Position numbers and translations under genes: made by a program
Notes under the pieces: model-generated
The model's input: the letters and a program-made list of their open reading frames with translations, nothing else
What the model was told of the DNA's origin: nothing
Database searches by the model: none
Assembly (NCBI GenBank): GCA_004297625.1
Contig: SCTY01000003.1
Coordinates: 248,001 to 312,000 of the forward strand
Source of the DNA: Betaproteobacteria bacterium
Lineage (GTDB): Bacteria; Pseudomonadota; Gammaproteobacteria; Burkholderiales; SG8-39
Length of the DNA: 64,000 nt
Direction: 5' to 3'
Shown: piece after piece, positions 8,558 through 17,030 of the stretch
How positions within the stretch are numbered: the stretch's first letter is position 1
Layout: each line of letters opens with the position of its first letter

Positions 8558-9876
8558 CGGGTTTTCACCGCGCCCATCAGCGTGTCCGGAAGCCAGGTGG
8601 CGATTTCCGGAAACACCGAGAGGATCACGATCCCGAGGAACATGCAAAGGACGTAGGGAATCGTTCCCCAGATGACCTTCATCAGCGGCACGTCCGGCGC
8701 TATGGCGTTCACGATGTAGATGTTCAGGCCGACCGGCGGGTGGATCAGGCCGATCTCCATGTTGATCGTCACGATGACGCCGAACCATACCGGGTCGAAG
8801 CCGGCGGCCCTGATGATCGGCAGCAGGATCGGGCTCGTCATCAGGATGATCGCCGCGGGCGGGATGAAGAAGCCGCACACCAGCAGGAAGACGTTGATGA
8901 GCGCCATCAGCACCCAGCGGTTGACGTGCGTCTCGGCGATCGCCTGCGCGAGCGTCTGGGTCAGATAGAGCGACGTCAGCATGTAGCCGAAGAGCACCGC
9001 CGCGGCGATGATCATCAGGATCATCACCGATTCGCGCGTGGTGTCGCGCAGGATCCGCCACCAGTCGCGCGGCTGCCACATGCGGTAGATGAGCACCGCG
9101 AGGATGACGCATAGCGCGGCGCCGACGCCGGCGGCTTCCGATGGCGTCGCCACGCCGCCGTACAGCGCGTACATCACGCCGATGATGATTACCAGGAAGG
9201 GCGCTACCTTCGGTATCGACTGGAATTTCTCCTTCCAGCTGTAGCGGAAATCCGCCGCATGCGAGCGAAAGCCCTTGCGCCAGATGGCGAAGAGCGTCCA
9301 GAGCATGAAAAGGCCGGTCAGCATCAGCCCGGGCAGCACGCCTGCGAGAAACAGGCGTCCGATCGACGTCTCGGTGGCGATGCCGTAGAGGATGAAGGTG
9401 ATCGAGGGTGGGATGAGGATCCCCAGCGTGCCGCCCGCGCAGATCGACCCGGTGGCAATGTCGTCGGGATAACCGCGCTTGCGCATCTCGGGGATGCCCA
9501 TCTTGCCGATCGCCGCGCAGCACGCCGGCGACGACCCGGTGAGCGCGGCGAAGATGGCGCAGGCGCCGAGGTTCGAGATCACGAGGCCGCCCGGCAGGCG
9601 GTAGAGCCAGCGATCGAGCGCCTCGTACAGGTCGCGCCCGGCGGGCGAGGAGCCGATCGCCGCGCCCATCATGACGAACATCGGTATCGAGACCAGTGTG
9701 AAATCGTTCAGCCCGGCATAGAAGGTCTCGGCCACCACCTGCATGGCGTCGAAGCCCTGAAAGATGAGGAGGAACACGATCGAGAGCGCGCCGAGGCCGA
9801 ACGCGACCGGAGCGCCGGAGAGAAGGACGATGAGCGTCGCGACGAGGACGATCGCGCCTTGCGTCGTCGGGCTCAT
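8554..9876 (-). CDS. TRAP transporter large permease (DctM family), second system
   Basis: 440 residues, highly hydrophobic, about twelve membrane segments. Family patterns include 'NDFTLVSIPMFVMMGAAIG', 'TGSSPACCAAIGKMGIPEM' and 'GGTLGILIPPSITFILYG'. It is the channel of a second TRAP set whose small permease and binding protein lie upstream on the same strand. Its ATG overlaps the end of the dctQ gene. Its 3' end overlaps the stop of the convergent CoA transferase gene by four bases (CTAG read in both directions). Confidence 0.93.
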   Translation of the reverse strand: MSPTTQGAIVLVATLIVLLSGAPVAFGLGALSIVFLLIFQGFDAMQVVAETFYAGLNDFTLVSIPMFVMMGAAIGSSPAGRDLYEALDRWLYRLPGGLVISNLGACAIFAALTGSSPACCAAIGKMGIPEMRKRGYPDDIATGSICAGGTLGILIPPSITFILYGIATETSIGRLFLAGVLPGLMLTGLFMLWTLFAIWRKGFRSHAADFRYSWKEKFQSIPKVAPFLVIIIGVMYALYGGVATPSEAAGVGAALCVILAVLIYRMWQPRDWWRILRDTTRESVMILMIIAAAVLFGYMLTSLYLTQTLAQAIAETHVNRWVLMALINVFLLVCGFFIPPAAIILMTSPILLPIIRAAGFDPVWFGVIVTINMEIGLIHPPVGLNIYIVNAIAPDVPLMKVIWGTIPYVLCMFLGIVILSVFPEIATWLPDTLMGAVKTR

Positions 9877-10379
9877 TCGCTGATTCCGAAAGGCGGCTCG
9901 CGGCCGCTAAGCAGGCCGTAGAGATCGGCGACGTATTGCAGCGCAAGGATCGCCAGCCCGATCGGCATCGAGCTGTACGGAATCCAGAGCCGCGCGCGCC
10001 ACATGGTGTCGGACACCCAGCGCTGCTCCCATGCTTCGTGCCAGAAACGCGCGGTAACGACCGCGAGCACCACGCAGAAGCCGAGCGACATCAGGATCGA
10101 GGCGAGCGCAAGCCACCAGCGCGCGCGCAGGCCGAGGTGCTGCGGCAACACGTCGACATTGACGTGACCGCGCGTCAGCAGCACGTAAGGGCTGCCGACG
10201 AACGTGGCGGCGACCAGGCTCCACGTGACGAAGTCCGTCTGCCAGATCGTGTTCTGGTTGAGCACGTAGCGTACGAACACCATCTGGCAGACGATCAGCA
10301 CGCCGAGCGCGATCAGCCCGGCGGCGACGATGCCGCAGAGTTGCGACAGGCGCCTTACGGCGCGGACATAAGCGTCCAG
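9873..10379 (-). CDS. TRAP transporter small permease (DctQ family), probable CTG start
   Basis: A DctQ protein with 'CQMVFVRYVLNQNTIWQTDFVTWSL' as core and 'GSPYVLLTRGHVNVDVLP' after it. The first conventional start (GTG at 10301) would cut away half of membrane helix 1, because the frame upstream still encodes 'LCGIVAAGLIALGVLIVCQ'. Between the in-frame stop and that GTG the only near-cognate start is CTG at 10379, which gives 168 residues, the same length as the other DctQ here. The dctP stop lies four bases upstream of it. A CTG start or a small sequence error is inferred. The 3' end overlaps dctM. Confidence 0.8.
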   Translation of the reverse strand: MDAYVRAVRRLSQLCGIVAAGLIALGVLIVCQMVFVRYVLNQNTIWQTDFVTWSLVAATFVGSPYVLLTRGHVNVDVLPQHLGLRARWWLALASILMSLGFCVVLAVVTARFWHEAWEQRWVSDTMWRARLWIPYSSMPIGLAILALQYVADLYGLLSGREPPFGISE

Positions 10380-10383
10380 GGAA

Positions 10384-11382
10384 TTACTTGACGCTGAGCG
10401 CTTCGTCGATCAGCTTCTTGCCGTTCGGCACTTCCTTGGCGAATTCGGCGTAGGAGCTCTTCTCGGCCACCTTCACCCACTGGTCGTACTCCTGCGGCGT
10501 GAGCGTGATGACCTCGACCTTGTGGTCCTTGAACACCTTGACCATCTCGTCGTCCAGGCCCTTCGCCTTCCCTGCGAAGAACAGCTCCGACTTTCTGCCC
10601 GCCTGGCGCAGGACGTCCTGCTGTTTCGTGTTCAGTCGGTTGAAGCTCCTCTTCGACATGAGCACCGGCTCGTACATGAACCACAATGCGTTGTCCCCCG
10701 GGGCCGTGATGCACTTGACCTGCTCGTAGATGCGGAAGGACACGAAGCTGCCCGAGCTCGTGTCGGTGGCTTCCGCGACCCCGGTCTGCAGCGCGTTGTA
10801 CACCTCGTTGGAAGGAATCGACACGATCGTGGCTCCCGCCGATTGCCACATGGCGGCAAAGGTCGGCCCGGCGGAGCGCATCTTCAGTCCCTTTACGTCT
10901 TCGGGTTTGCGGATGCAGCCTCGCTTGGAAGCCATGGCGCCGGCGAGCCACGCATCCGCCAGCACGATCACGCCCGCTTTATCGATCTGCGCTTTGATGT
11001 CCTTCATGAACGCCGAATTGCCGAGGCGCTGTGCGCGCTCGTGGCTGCGCACGAGGCCCGGCATCAGCGTGGCGCTGAAGGCGCGCATTTTCCCGCTCGC
11101 GTAATCGAGCGGAAACGAAGAGATGTCGAGCTGACCGTTCACCAGGGCGTTCCATTGTTCGTTCGGCTTGAACAGCGACGCCCCTGGATAGACTTGCACT
11201 TCGAGCTCCACGTTGGCGGCTTTCGCCTCGCGCGCGATGATCTGCACCATTTCGTCGCGCGCGTCTCCGCGGCCGCCAGGAAACTGGTGAGAAGCGCGCA
11301 GCGTAATAGGCGCGGCAAATAGGGTTGCGCTGTAAGCCGCGGCTACTGCAAGCGCGACGGCGGCCCGCTTGATCTGGGTCAT
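10384..11382 (-). CDS. TRAP transporter periplasmic solute-binding protein (DctP family), second system
   Basis: 332 residues from ATG at 11382, with AAGGAGG eight bases before it. The Sec signal peptide is 'IKRAAVALAVAAAYSATLFA'. The DctP fold shows 'LRASHQFPGGRGDARDEMV', 'VKGLKMRSAGPT' with the conserved carboxylate-binding arginine, and 'NALQTGVAEATDTS'. First gene of a dctP-dctQ-dctM run on the minus strand; a CoA transferase gene reads the same way 88 bases upstream. An earlier in-frame start exists but lies before the ribosome binding site. The ligand is unknown and need not match that of the first TRAP system. Confidence 0.92.
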   Translation of the reverse strand: MTQIKRAAVALAVAAAYSATLFAAPITLRASHQFPGGRGDARDEMVQIIAREAKAANVELEVQVYPGASLFKPNEQWNALVNGQLDISSFPLDYASGKMRAFSATLMPGLVRSHERAQRLGNSAFMKDIKAQIDKAGVIVLADAWLAGAMASKRGCIRKPEDVKGLKMRSAGPTFAAMWQSAGATIVSIPSNEVYNALQTGVAEATDTSSGSFVSFRIYEQVKCITAPGDNALWFMYEPVLMSKRSFNRLNTKQQDVLRQAGRKSELFFAGKAKGLDDEMVKVFKDHKVEVITLTPQEYDQWVKVAEKSSYAEFAKEVPNGKKLIDEALSVK

Positions 11383-11470
11383 GGTTGAATCCTCCTTGCG
11401 CGTATCGTAAGCGGAGCCGGCGCCGCCGGGCAAACCTTCGGCGGCGTTGTTTCGTATCCTTTGATCCGCG

Positions 11471-12682
11471 CTAAATCGCTCCGTCGGCGCGCAGCCGGGC
11501 GATTTCCTTGTCGCTCTTGCGGAGCAGGCCGCGCAGCACCTCCTCGGTATGCTCGCCCAGCAGCGGCGGCGCCAACCGGTACTCGAGCGGCGTATCGGAG
11601 AAGCGCATCGGGCTCGCTACCATCGGCAGCTTTGCGCCGCCCGCGTGATCGAGCTCGATGCGGATGCCGCGCGCCTTGACCTGCGGCTCCTCGAAAACCT
11701 GCGCGACATCGTTGATCGGCCCGTTCGGCACGCCGGCGCCATCGAGCAGCGCCACCCATTCGCGTGTGCTGCGCTGGCGAAAGACCTCGGAGAGCAGCCG
11801 GGTCAGCTCTGCGCGGTTCTCGACGCGCTTGCCGTTGGTCGCGAAGCGCGGGTCGTCCGCGAGCTCATTGCGGCCCGCCGCCGCGCAGAATTTGCGATAC
11901 AGGTTGTCGTTGCCGCAGGCGACGATCACGTTCCCGTCGGCTGTGCGGAACGGTTGATAAGGAACGATGTTGGGATGCAGGTTGCCGATGCGTCCCGGCG
12001 GCTTGCCGGTGGCGAAGTAGTTGGTGTTCTGGTAAGCGAGCAGCGCGATCTGCGAATCGAGGAGCGCGAGGTCGAGGTGCTGGCCGGTGCCGCTCTTCTC
12101 GCGATGCGCGAGTGCGGCGCAGATCGCGATCGAGGCGTACATGCCCGTGATGATGTCCGCTACGGGAACGCCGGCGCGCTGAGGCGCGCCGGCGGGCTCG
12201 CCGGTCACGCTCATCAACCCGCCCATGCCCTGGATCATGAAGTCGTAGCCGGGCCGCTCGCGGTAGGGACCGGTGTGGCCGAAGCCGGTGAGCGAGCAGT
12301 AGACGAGCTTCGGATTGAGCTTGCGCAGGTCCTCGTAGCCCAGGCCGTAGCGCGCCAAATCGCCGTACTTGTAGTTCTCGATAAGGACGTCGCTCGCAGC
12401 GGCAAGCTCGCGCACGATCGCCTGGCCCGCCGCCGCCGCGATGTTTACGGTGATCGATTTCTTGCCGCGGTTGGCCGAGGTGAAGTAAGCGGAATCCTGC
12501 GTATCACGCCCCTGCGCGTCCTTGACCCAGGGCGGGCCGAAGGCGCGCGAGTCATCGCCCGCGCCCGGCCGCTCGACCTTGATCACTTCGGCGCCGAGGT
12601 CAGCCAGGTTCTGCCCGGCCCAGGGACCGGCGAGCACGCGGGAAAGATCGACCACCCGAATGTGCGACAGGGGACCAGCCAT
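11471..12682 (-). CDS. CaiB/BaiF family (class III) CoA transferase
   Basis: 403 residues. 'RVVDLSRVLAGPWAGQNLADLG' and 'AEVIKVERPGAGDDSR' are family signatures, and D176 in PVADIITG is the expected catalytic aspartate. It reads toward the second TRAP gene set and likely forms an uptake-plus-activation cassette with it, mirroring the plus-strand cassette at 4594-8557 but with the transferase first. The closest-looking family members are succinyl-CoA- or acetyl-CoA-dependent transferases for dicarboxylates or aromatic acids; the substrate cannot be assigned. Confidence 0.92.
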   Translation of the reverse strand: MAGPLSHIRVVDLSRVLAGPWAGQNLADLGAEVIKVERPGAGDDSRAFGPPWVKDAQGRDTQDSAYFTSANRGKKSITVNIAAAAGQAIVRELAAASDVLIENYKYGDLARYGLGYEDLRKLNPKLVYCSLTGFGHTGPYRERPGYDFMIQGMGGLMSVTGEPAGAPQRAGVPVADIITGMYASIAICAALAHREKSGTGQHLDLALLDSQIALLAYQNTNYFATGKPPGRIGNLHPNIVPYQPFRTADGNVIVACGNDNLYRKFCAAAGRNELADDPRFATNGKRVENRAELTRLLSEVFRQRSTREWVALLDGAGVPNGPINDVAQVFEEPQVKARGIRIELDHAGGAKLPMVASPMRFSDTPLEYRLAPPLLGEHTEEVLRGLLRKSDKEIARLRADGAI

Positions 12683-12714
12683 GGGGTCTTCCGAGCGGAA
12701 AACCCGAAGTTTAA

Positions 12715-13185
12715 CTATTTGACGGCGATGTTGTTGTGCACGGTGCGCACGCCGCTCACGCCGGCGGTGACGCGGCCGGCGCGCGAGGCGATGTCGGGCG
12801 CGGAGACGAATCCAGTGAGCTGCACGCGTCCCTCATAGGTCTCCACCGCGATCGACAGCGAAGGGATGCCCTTTTCGGCAAGCAGCGCGGCTTTCACCCG
12901 CGCGGTGATGAACGAGTCGCGCAGGATGCGTTTCTCGTTATCCTCCATCGCCAGCGCGTATTCGGATTCGGACAGGAGTCCGTCCTTATCCATGTCGAAG
13001 GCGGCGAAGCGCTTGTGCACTTCCGGATTGGCGAGCGCCTCGACTTTGCTGATATAGCCGTCGCGATTGCGGTCCAGGGCTGCAAAATCGGGCCGCGGCC
13101 CGGGGAGAGGAGCGGGTTCAGCCGCGCTCTGGGCCAGCGCTGCGGCGCTAAGGAAGAGCAGCAAAAGCGCGAAGGAGGCACGCAT
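12715..13185 (-). CDS. Secreted EF-hand and BON domain protein
   Basis: 156 residues from ATG at 13185. A signal peptide (FALLLLFLSAAALAQS) is followed by two calcium-binding EF-hand loops: DRNRDGYISKVE near 36-47 and DMDKDGLLSESE near 61-72, each with acidic residues at loop positions 1, 3, 5 and 12. After them comes a BON domain (ITARVKAALLAEKGI ... VRTVHNNIAVK), a lipid-associating fold found in OsmY and DolP-type envelope proteins. Calcium-linked envelope or stress function is inferred. The start is preceded by a weak site, and an earlier in-frame start lacks a signal peptide directly after it. It does not look linked in function to the CoA transferase downstream. Confidence 0.78.
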   Translation of the reverse strand: MRASFALLLLFLSAAALAQSAAEPAPLPGPRPDFAALDRNRDGYISKVEALANPEVHKRFAAFDMDKDGLLSESEYALAMEDNEKRILRDSFITARVKAALLAEKGIPSLSIAVETYEGRVQLTGFVSAPDIASRAGRVTAGVSGVRTVHNNIAVK

Positions 13186-13254
13186 GGTCGTTCTCTGTAC
13201 TCTTAATATAGGCGTCGCTCCCATTAATCCACATGAAGTATTTCATGCGCCACC

Positions 13255-13542
13255 ATGATTAGACATGTCGTGCTTTGGCGACTGAAGTCGAGCGGCGGTG
13301 ACATGTTCCACGTTATCCGCAGCGCGCTCGAAGCGCAGCAGGACAAAATTCCGGGATTGCTGCACGTCGAGGTCGGCCGCAACTTCGCAACCGCGCGGCG
13401 CGCAGTGGACTTCGCGCTGATCTGCGACTTCGAGAACCGCGACGCGCTCGCCGCCTATCACCGGCATCCCGTTCACATCCAGACGCGCGCCGTCGTCGAT
13501 CCTCTGGTCGAGGAGCACTGGATCGTCGATTACGAGCTCTGA
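13255..13542 (+). CDS. Dabb-family (stress-responsive alpha/beta barrel) protein
   Basis: 95 residues matching the dimeric alpha-beta barrel fold in length and pattern: 'MIRHVVLWRLK' at the N-terminus, 'IPGLLHVEVGRNF' in the middle and 'YHRHPVHIQT' with the conserved histidines near 70-75. Members of this family are small dimers of poorly known function, sometimes stress-linked, sometimes enzymes. It stands alone on the plus strand between two minus-strand genes. Confidence 0.85.
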   Translation: MIRHVVLWRLKSSGGDMFHVIRSALEAQQDKIPGLLHVEVGRNFATARRAVDFALICDFENRDALAAYHRHPVHIQTRAVVDPLVEEHWIVDYEL

Positions 13543-13546
13543 ACGC

Positions 13547-14341
13547 TTACCAGAGCGCCGTTAACATGCGCGTGGCGAGCGCGTAGAGCACCACGGCGAA
13601 AATGATGCGCAGCCGCTTCACCGGCACCCGGTGCGCGACACGCGCGCCGAGCGGCGCCGCCAGCATGCTCGTGACGACCACCATGGCGAGCGCGGGTAGA
13701 TAGACGTAGCCGAGCGTCGCCGACGGCAACCCTGCAGCGCGCAGGCCCTGCAGCACGTACCCGGCAGTGCCGGCCGCCGCGATCGGTAAGCCGACCGCAG
13801 CCGCCGTGCCGATCGCCCGCCGCAACGGCACGCTGCACCAGGCGAGGAACGGAATGCACATGAAGGCTCCGCCTGCGGCGAGCAGGCTGGAGATGGCGCC
13901 GATGCCCGCGCCGGCGGCAAACACCCCGAGCGCCCCAGGCATCTCTCGCGTGCGCTTGGGCCGCAGGTCGAACAAGATCTGCGTTGCCGCATAGAAAACC
14001 AGCAGGGTGAACATCACCGCGAGCGGCCGCGTGGGGATAAGGCCGGCGGCCAGCGCGGCGAGGAACGAGCCGGTCAGGATGCCGGGCGCCATGACGCGCG
14101 CGGCTTGCCAATCGACTGCATCGTGCGCGTGATGCGCCCGCATGCTCGAGACGGACGTGAACATGATGGTCGCCATCGAAGTGCCGAGCGCGAGGTGCAC
14201 GATGTGCTCCGCCGGAAGCCCCTGCGCAGTGAACGCCCAGGCGAGCATCGGCACCATGACCATCCCGCCGCCGATGCCCAGCAATCCGGCGAAGAAGCCG
14301 ACGACCGAGCCGATCCCAAGGTAGGCGAGCCACCACTGCAT
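13547..14341 (-). CDS. TauE/SafE family sulfite or organosulfonate exporter-like membrane protein
   Basis: 264 residues with seven to eight hydrophobic segments. The repeated glycine-rich motifs 'GFFAGLLGIGGGMVMVPML' (about 15-33) and 'IGAISSLLAAGGAFMCIPFL' (about 150-170) are the internal duplication that defines TauE/SafE permeases. Family members export sulfite, sulfoacetate or other anions, or act in metal transport; the substrate here is not clear. It ends four bases from the end of the convergent Dabb gene and has the HAD gene just downstream of its start on the same strand. Confidence 0.9.
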   Translation of the reverse strand: MQWWLAYLGIGSVVGFFAGLLGIGGGMVMVPMLAWAFTAQGLPAEHIVHLALGTSMATIMFTSVSSMRAHHAHDAVDWQAARVMAPGILTGSFLAALAAGLIPTRPLAVMFTLLVFYAATQILFDLRPKRTREMPGALGVFAAGAGIGAISSLLAAGGAFMCIPFLAWCSVPLRRAIGTAAAVGLPIAAAGTAGYVLQGLRAAGLPSATLGYVYLPALAMVVVTSMLAAPLGARVAHRVPVKRLRIIFAVVLYALATRMLTALW

Positions 14342-14347
14342 CCGGGA

Positions 14348-15118
14348 TCAGGGCTGCCTGAGGAGGTGCGCGGCGAGCTCGGCGAATCCAGCGCCCGACT
14401 CGGCGTCGGTGACGAACTCGGGCTCGAGGCCCGGAAAACGGCGCACGTTCGCCACGCCCACGGAGTTGTGGAAAAACGCGAACATCGGCGCGTCGTTCGG
14501 CGAGTCGCCGGCGAAGATGACCTGGCGGTTCACGGCATCGAGCTGCGCGCTAAAGCGCTCGGCAAACAACAAGCGCGCGGTCGCGAGCTTGTCGTAGGTG
14601 CCGAACCAGCCGTTCACGTGGATCGAGCTCACCTTGGCGGTCAGTCCGGCCTCGCGCATCAGTTCGGCGATGCGAGCGGCCGCGGAGAGCGGCAGCGCGG
14701 GCACGTCCTCGCAATAGTCGATGGCCAGGTCGGTCTCGCGGTACGGCTGGTCAGCCGCGAGCGCGGAGCCAGGGACTTCCTGGATGATCGCGTTTGCAAT
14801 CGCTTCCAGCCGCGCGCGCTTGGCGGCGCGCGTCGCCGCATCGTCGACGAAGCGCTTGTGCAGCTTTCCATCGCCGAACCAAAAATAAAAGGCCCCGTTC
14901 TCGCCGATGACGGCATCCACCGGCCACATGCGGGCGATGTGATCGCACCAACCGGCCGGGCGGCCGGTCACTGGAATGACCCGCTTGCCGGCTTGCTGCA
15001 GGCGCTCGAGCGCCGCGTACGCTTCTGCGGTGAGCTTTCCATGCGTCGTCAGCGTTTCGTCGATGTCGAAAAAGAGCGTGTCGACCGGCCGCGGATCGAG
15101 CTGGGCGAGCGGCCTCAC
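14348..15118 (-). CDS. HAD superfamily (type IIB) hydrolase
   Basis: 256 residues from a GTG at 15118 that overlaps the glpD stop (GTGA). HAD motif I is DTLFFDIDETLTT with nucleophile and acid/base aspartates near residues 12 and 14. Motif II is VIPVTGRP and motif IV is FAGDSPNDAPM, the arrangement of Cof-type and mannosyl-3-phosphoglycerate or sucrose-phosphate phosphatases. It most likely removes phosphate from a small sugar-like substrate. Coupling to glpD hints at glycerol phosphate or a glycerol-derived compound, but this is inference. Confidence 0.86.
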   Translation of the reverse strand: MRPLAQLDPRPVDTLFFDIDETLTTHGKLTAEAYAALERLQQAGKRVIPVTGRPAGWCDHIARMWPVDAVIGENGAFYFWFGDGKLHKRFVDDAATRAAKRARLEAIANAIIQEVPGSALAADQPYRETDLAIDYCEDVPALPLSAAARIAELMREAGLTAKVSSIHVNGWFGTYDKLATARLLFAERFSAQLDAVNRQVIFAGDSPNDAPMFAFFHNSVGVANVRRFPGLEPEFVTDAESGAGFAELAAHLLRQP

Positions 15119-16575
15119 CGGCCCATGACCTCGAGCACGCGGCGGCGTTGGGCCTCCTCCATGTGCAGCCCGGCTTTGCTTCGCCGCCAAAGCACATCTT
15201 CCGCGCTCATCGCCCATTCACGCTCGACGAAATACTGCACTTCGCGTTCGGTCAACCCGGCCCCGTAATGCTCGCCCACCTTGCCGTCGCCGAGCACTTC
15301 GGAGGCGAGCGCTCCGTGGCGCCGGAAAACTGCGCGCAGGACTTCGCCGGGAAGGTCCGGATAGCTGGCGCTTAGCGAGGCGAACGCCTCGTTTCGGTCG
15401 CGGAAATCGCTGCCGGCGAAGGCGGCACGGTCGGTCCAGGCGCCTCTTGCGCATGGAAAATAGTGGGCGAGTTTCTTCAAGACATGTTCGGCAAGGCTGC
15501 GGTAAGTGGTGATCTTGCCACCAAATACTGAAAGCGCCGGCGCGGCGCCGGCTTCGTCGTCCAGGCGCAAGCTGTAATCGCGCGTCACCGCCGAAGGATC
15601 GCCCGAGCCGTCGTCGTAGAGCGGCCGCACGCCGGCAAAGCGCCAGCGGACCGCAGAGGGCTCGACGCGCGTGGGTAGATAGCGGCTCGCGGCGCGACAC
15701 AGGTATTCGACTTCCGCGTCGCTCGGTTTCGCAGACGCTGGGTCGCCCTCGAGCGGTACCTCCGTGGTACCGATAAGGGTGAATTGCTCCTCGAACGGGA
15801 TCATGAACACCACCCGCCGGTCGTCGTTTTGCAGGATATAGGCATGGCTGCCTTCGTAGAGGCGCGGCACGACGATGTGGCTGCCCTGCACCAGGCGGAC
15901 TTCGTCGCGGCTCGGCTGGCCGAGGCGCTCGTTGAGGACGTGCTTCACCCACGGCCCGGCGACGTTGACCACTGCGCGCGCGCGGACCGCTTCGCCGCCT
16001 GAAAGGATGGCGTTCCACTGATCGCCGGTCCGGCGCGCGCTGACGCATTGCGTGCGCACGCGGATGTGCGCGCCGCGCTCGGCCGCGTCGCGGGCGTTGG
16101 CGATGACCAGGCGCGCGTCGTCGACGCGACAGTCCGAGTAGGCGAAGCCGTGGCGGAATTCCGGCTTGAGAATTCCCCGGTACGGCGGCGCATCCAGGCG
16201 CACGCGACGCGATCCGGGCAATACCGAGCGGCGCGCCAGATGGTCGTAGAGGAAAAGGCCGATGCCGATCATCCAGCGCGGCCTGAGCTGCGGCACGTGC
16301 GGCATGACGAAACGCATCGGCGAGGCAAGATGGGCGGCGATGCGCAGCAGGATCTCGCGCTCGGCGAGCGCCTCCGCGACCAGGCGAAACTCGTAATGCT
16401 CCAGATAGCGCAGGCCGCCGTGGATCAGCTTGGAGGAGGCCGACGAAGTCGCGGCGGCCAGATCGGCCGCCTCCACCAGCAGTACCGAGAGCCCGCGGCC
16501 GGCGGCGTCGCGGGCGATGCCCGCGCCGTTGATGCCTCCGCCGATGACCAGCAGGTCGTAGGTCATTCCCGGCAT
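15115..16575 (-). CDS. glpD: Aerobic glycerol-3-phosphate dehydrogenase
   Basis: 486 residues, close to the family's 500. The FAD-binding GGGINGAGIARDAAGRG lies at 9-26, followed by 'SSKLIHGGLRYLEHYEF', the classic DAO/GlpD signature. The C-terminal domain (VEYFVEREWAMSAEDVLWRR-like segment near 450) is also conserved. A membrane-associated flavoenzyme that oxidises sn-glycerol 3-phosphate to dihydroxyacetone phosphate and feeds electrons to the quinone pool. ATG at 16575 is used; ATG at 16566 (MTYDLLV) is equally plausible. It is coupled to the downstream HAD gene; no glpK or glpF is present here. Confidence 0.93.
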   Translation of the reverse strand: MPGMTYDLLVIGGGINGAGIARDAAGRGLSVLLVEAADLAAATSSASSKLIHGGLRYLEHYEFRLVAEALAEREILLRIAAHLASPMRFVMPHVPQLRPRWMIGIGLFLYDHLARRSVLPGSRRVRLDAPPYRGILKPEFRHGFAYSDCRVDDARLVIANARDAAERGAHIRVRTQCVSARRTGDQWNAILSGGEAVRARAVVNVAGPWVKHVLNERLGQPSRDEVRLVQGSHIVVPRLYEGSHAYILQNDDRRVVFMIPFEEQFTLIGTTEVPLEGDPASAKPSDAEVEYLCRAASRYLPTRVEPSAVRWRFAGVRPLYDDGSGDPSAVTRDYSLRLDDEAGAAPALSVFGGKITTYRSLAEHVLKKLAHYFPCARGAWTDRAAFAGSDFRDRNEAFASLSASYPDLPGEVLRAVFRRHGALASEVLGDGKVGEHYGAGLTEREVQYFVEREWAMSAEDVLWRRSKAGLHMEEAQRRRVLEVMGR

Positions 16576-16631
16576 GGCGTGCGCACTATAGCGCGCCGCC
16601 GCCGGGCAGACGAATCAGGCCAGCTTGACTT

Positions 16632-16814
16632 TCAGGACGAGCTTATTTTCTTCAGCTGCTCGAGCTGCAGCACCTTGACGCGCACATCCGGATTCGACTT
16701 CGCGGTCCCGCGCGCCTGTGCTTGCTGCTGGCGGCGGATGCGCTCGAAGGTTTTCCGCACGTCGGTGTCGAAGCTCGGTTTGTAACGGAACGACGAGTCG
16801 AGGATGTGTTTCAT
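16632..16814 (-). CDS. Small basic protein of unknown function
   Basis: 60 residues, rich in Arg, Lys and Gln, beginning MKHILDSSFRY and with a heptad-like stretch 'TFERIRRQQQAQA' that suggests a single helix. GGAG lies nine bases before the ATG, and codon third positions are GC-rich like neighbouring genes. It resembles small conserved hypotheticals I associate with Burkholderiales, but I cannot name a family. No membrane segment or cysteine is present. Confidence 0.55.
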   Translation of the reverse strand: MKHILDSSFRYKPSFDTDVRKTFERIRRQQQAQARGTAKSNPDVRVKVLQLEQLKKISSS

Positions 16815-16898
16815 GCGTCTGTGCTCCTACGCTGACGCGCCCATTGTTCCAAACGCGGTACGCGCGCGTTGCGTGCAACAGTAGTCTCGCCGGACTAC

Positions 16899-17030
16899 AT
16901 GGCGCAGGGCAAATCGAATTTCAAGTCGACGCCGAACTACAACGCGGCGAAGGAACGCTACTTCCTCCGCAACCAAGATGCCCGCCGCGCTACCATGCGC
17001 CTGCTGGGGAGAGCGAAAAGGGGGCAATGA
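16899..17030 (+). CDS. Possible 43-residue small basic protein coupled to the PEBP gene
   Basis: A short frame starting MAQGKSNFKSTPNYNAAK and ending RAKRGQ, with about a quarter Arg/Lys. Its TGA overlaps the ATG of the PEBP gene as ATGA, the usual geometry of translational coupling, and the sequence between 16899 and the PEBP start is otherwise unexplained. No convincing ribosome binding site precedes it, so it could be leader sequence rather than a gene. Confidence 0.35.
   Translation: MAQGKSNFKSTPNYNAAKERYFLRNQDARRATMRLLGRAKRGQ

Noticed and set aside
13304..13316. GTTCCACGTT, resembling half a parS site
   Set aside because: Only one arm matches and it lies inside the Dabb coding sequence far from the parAB region.
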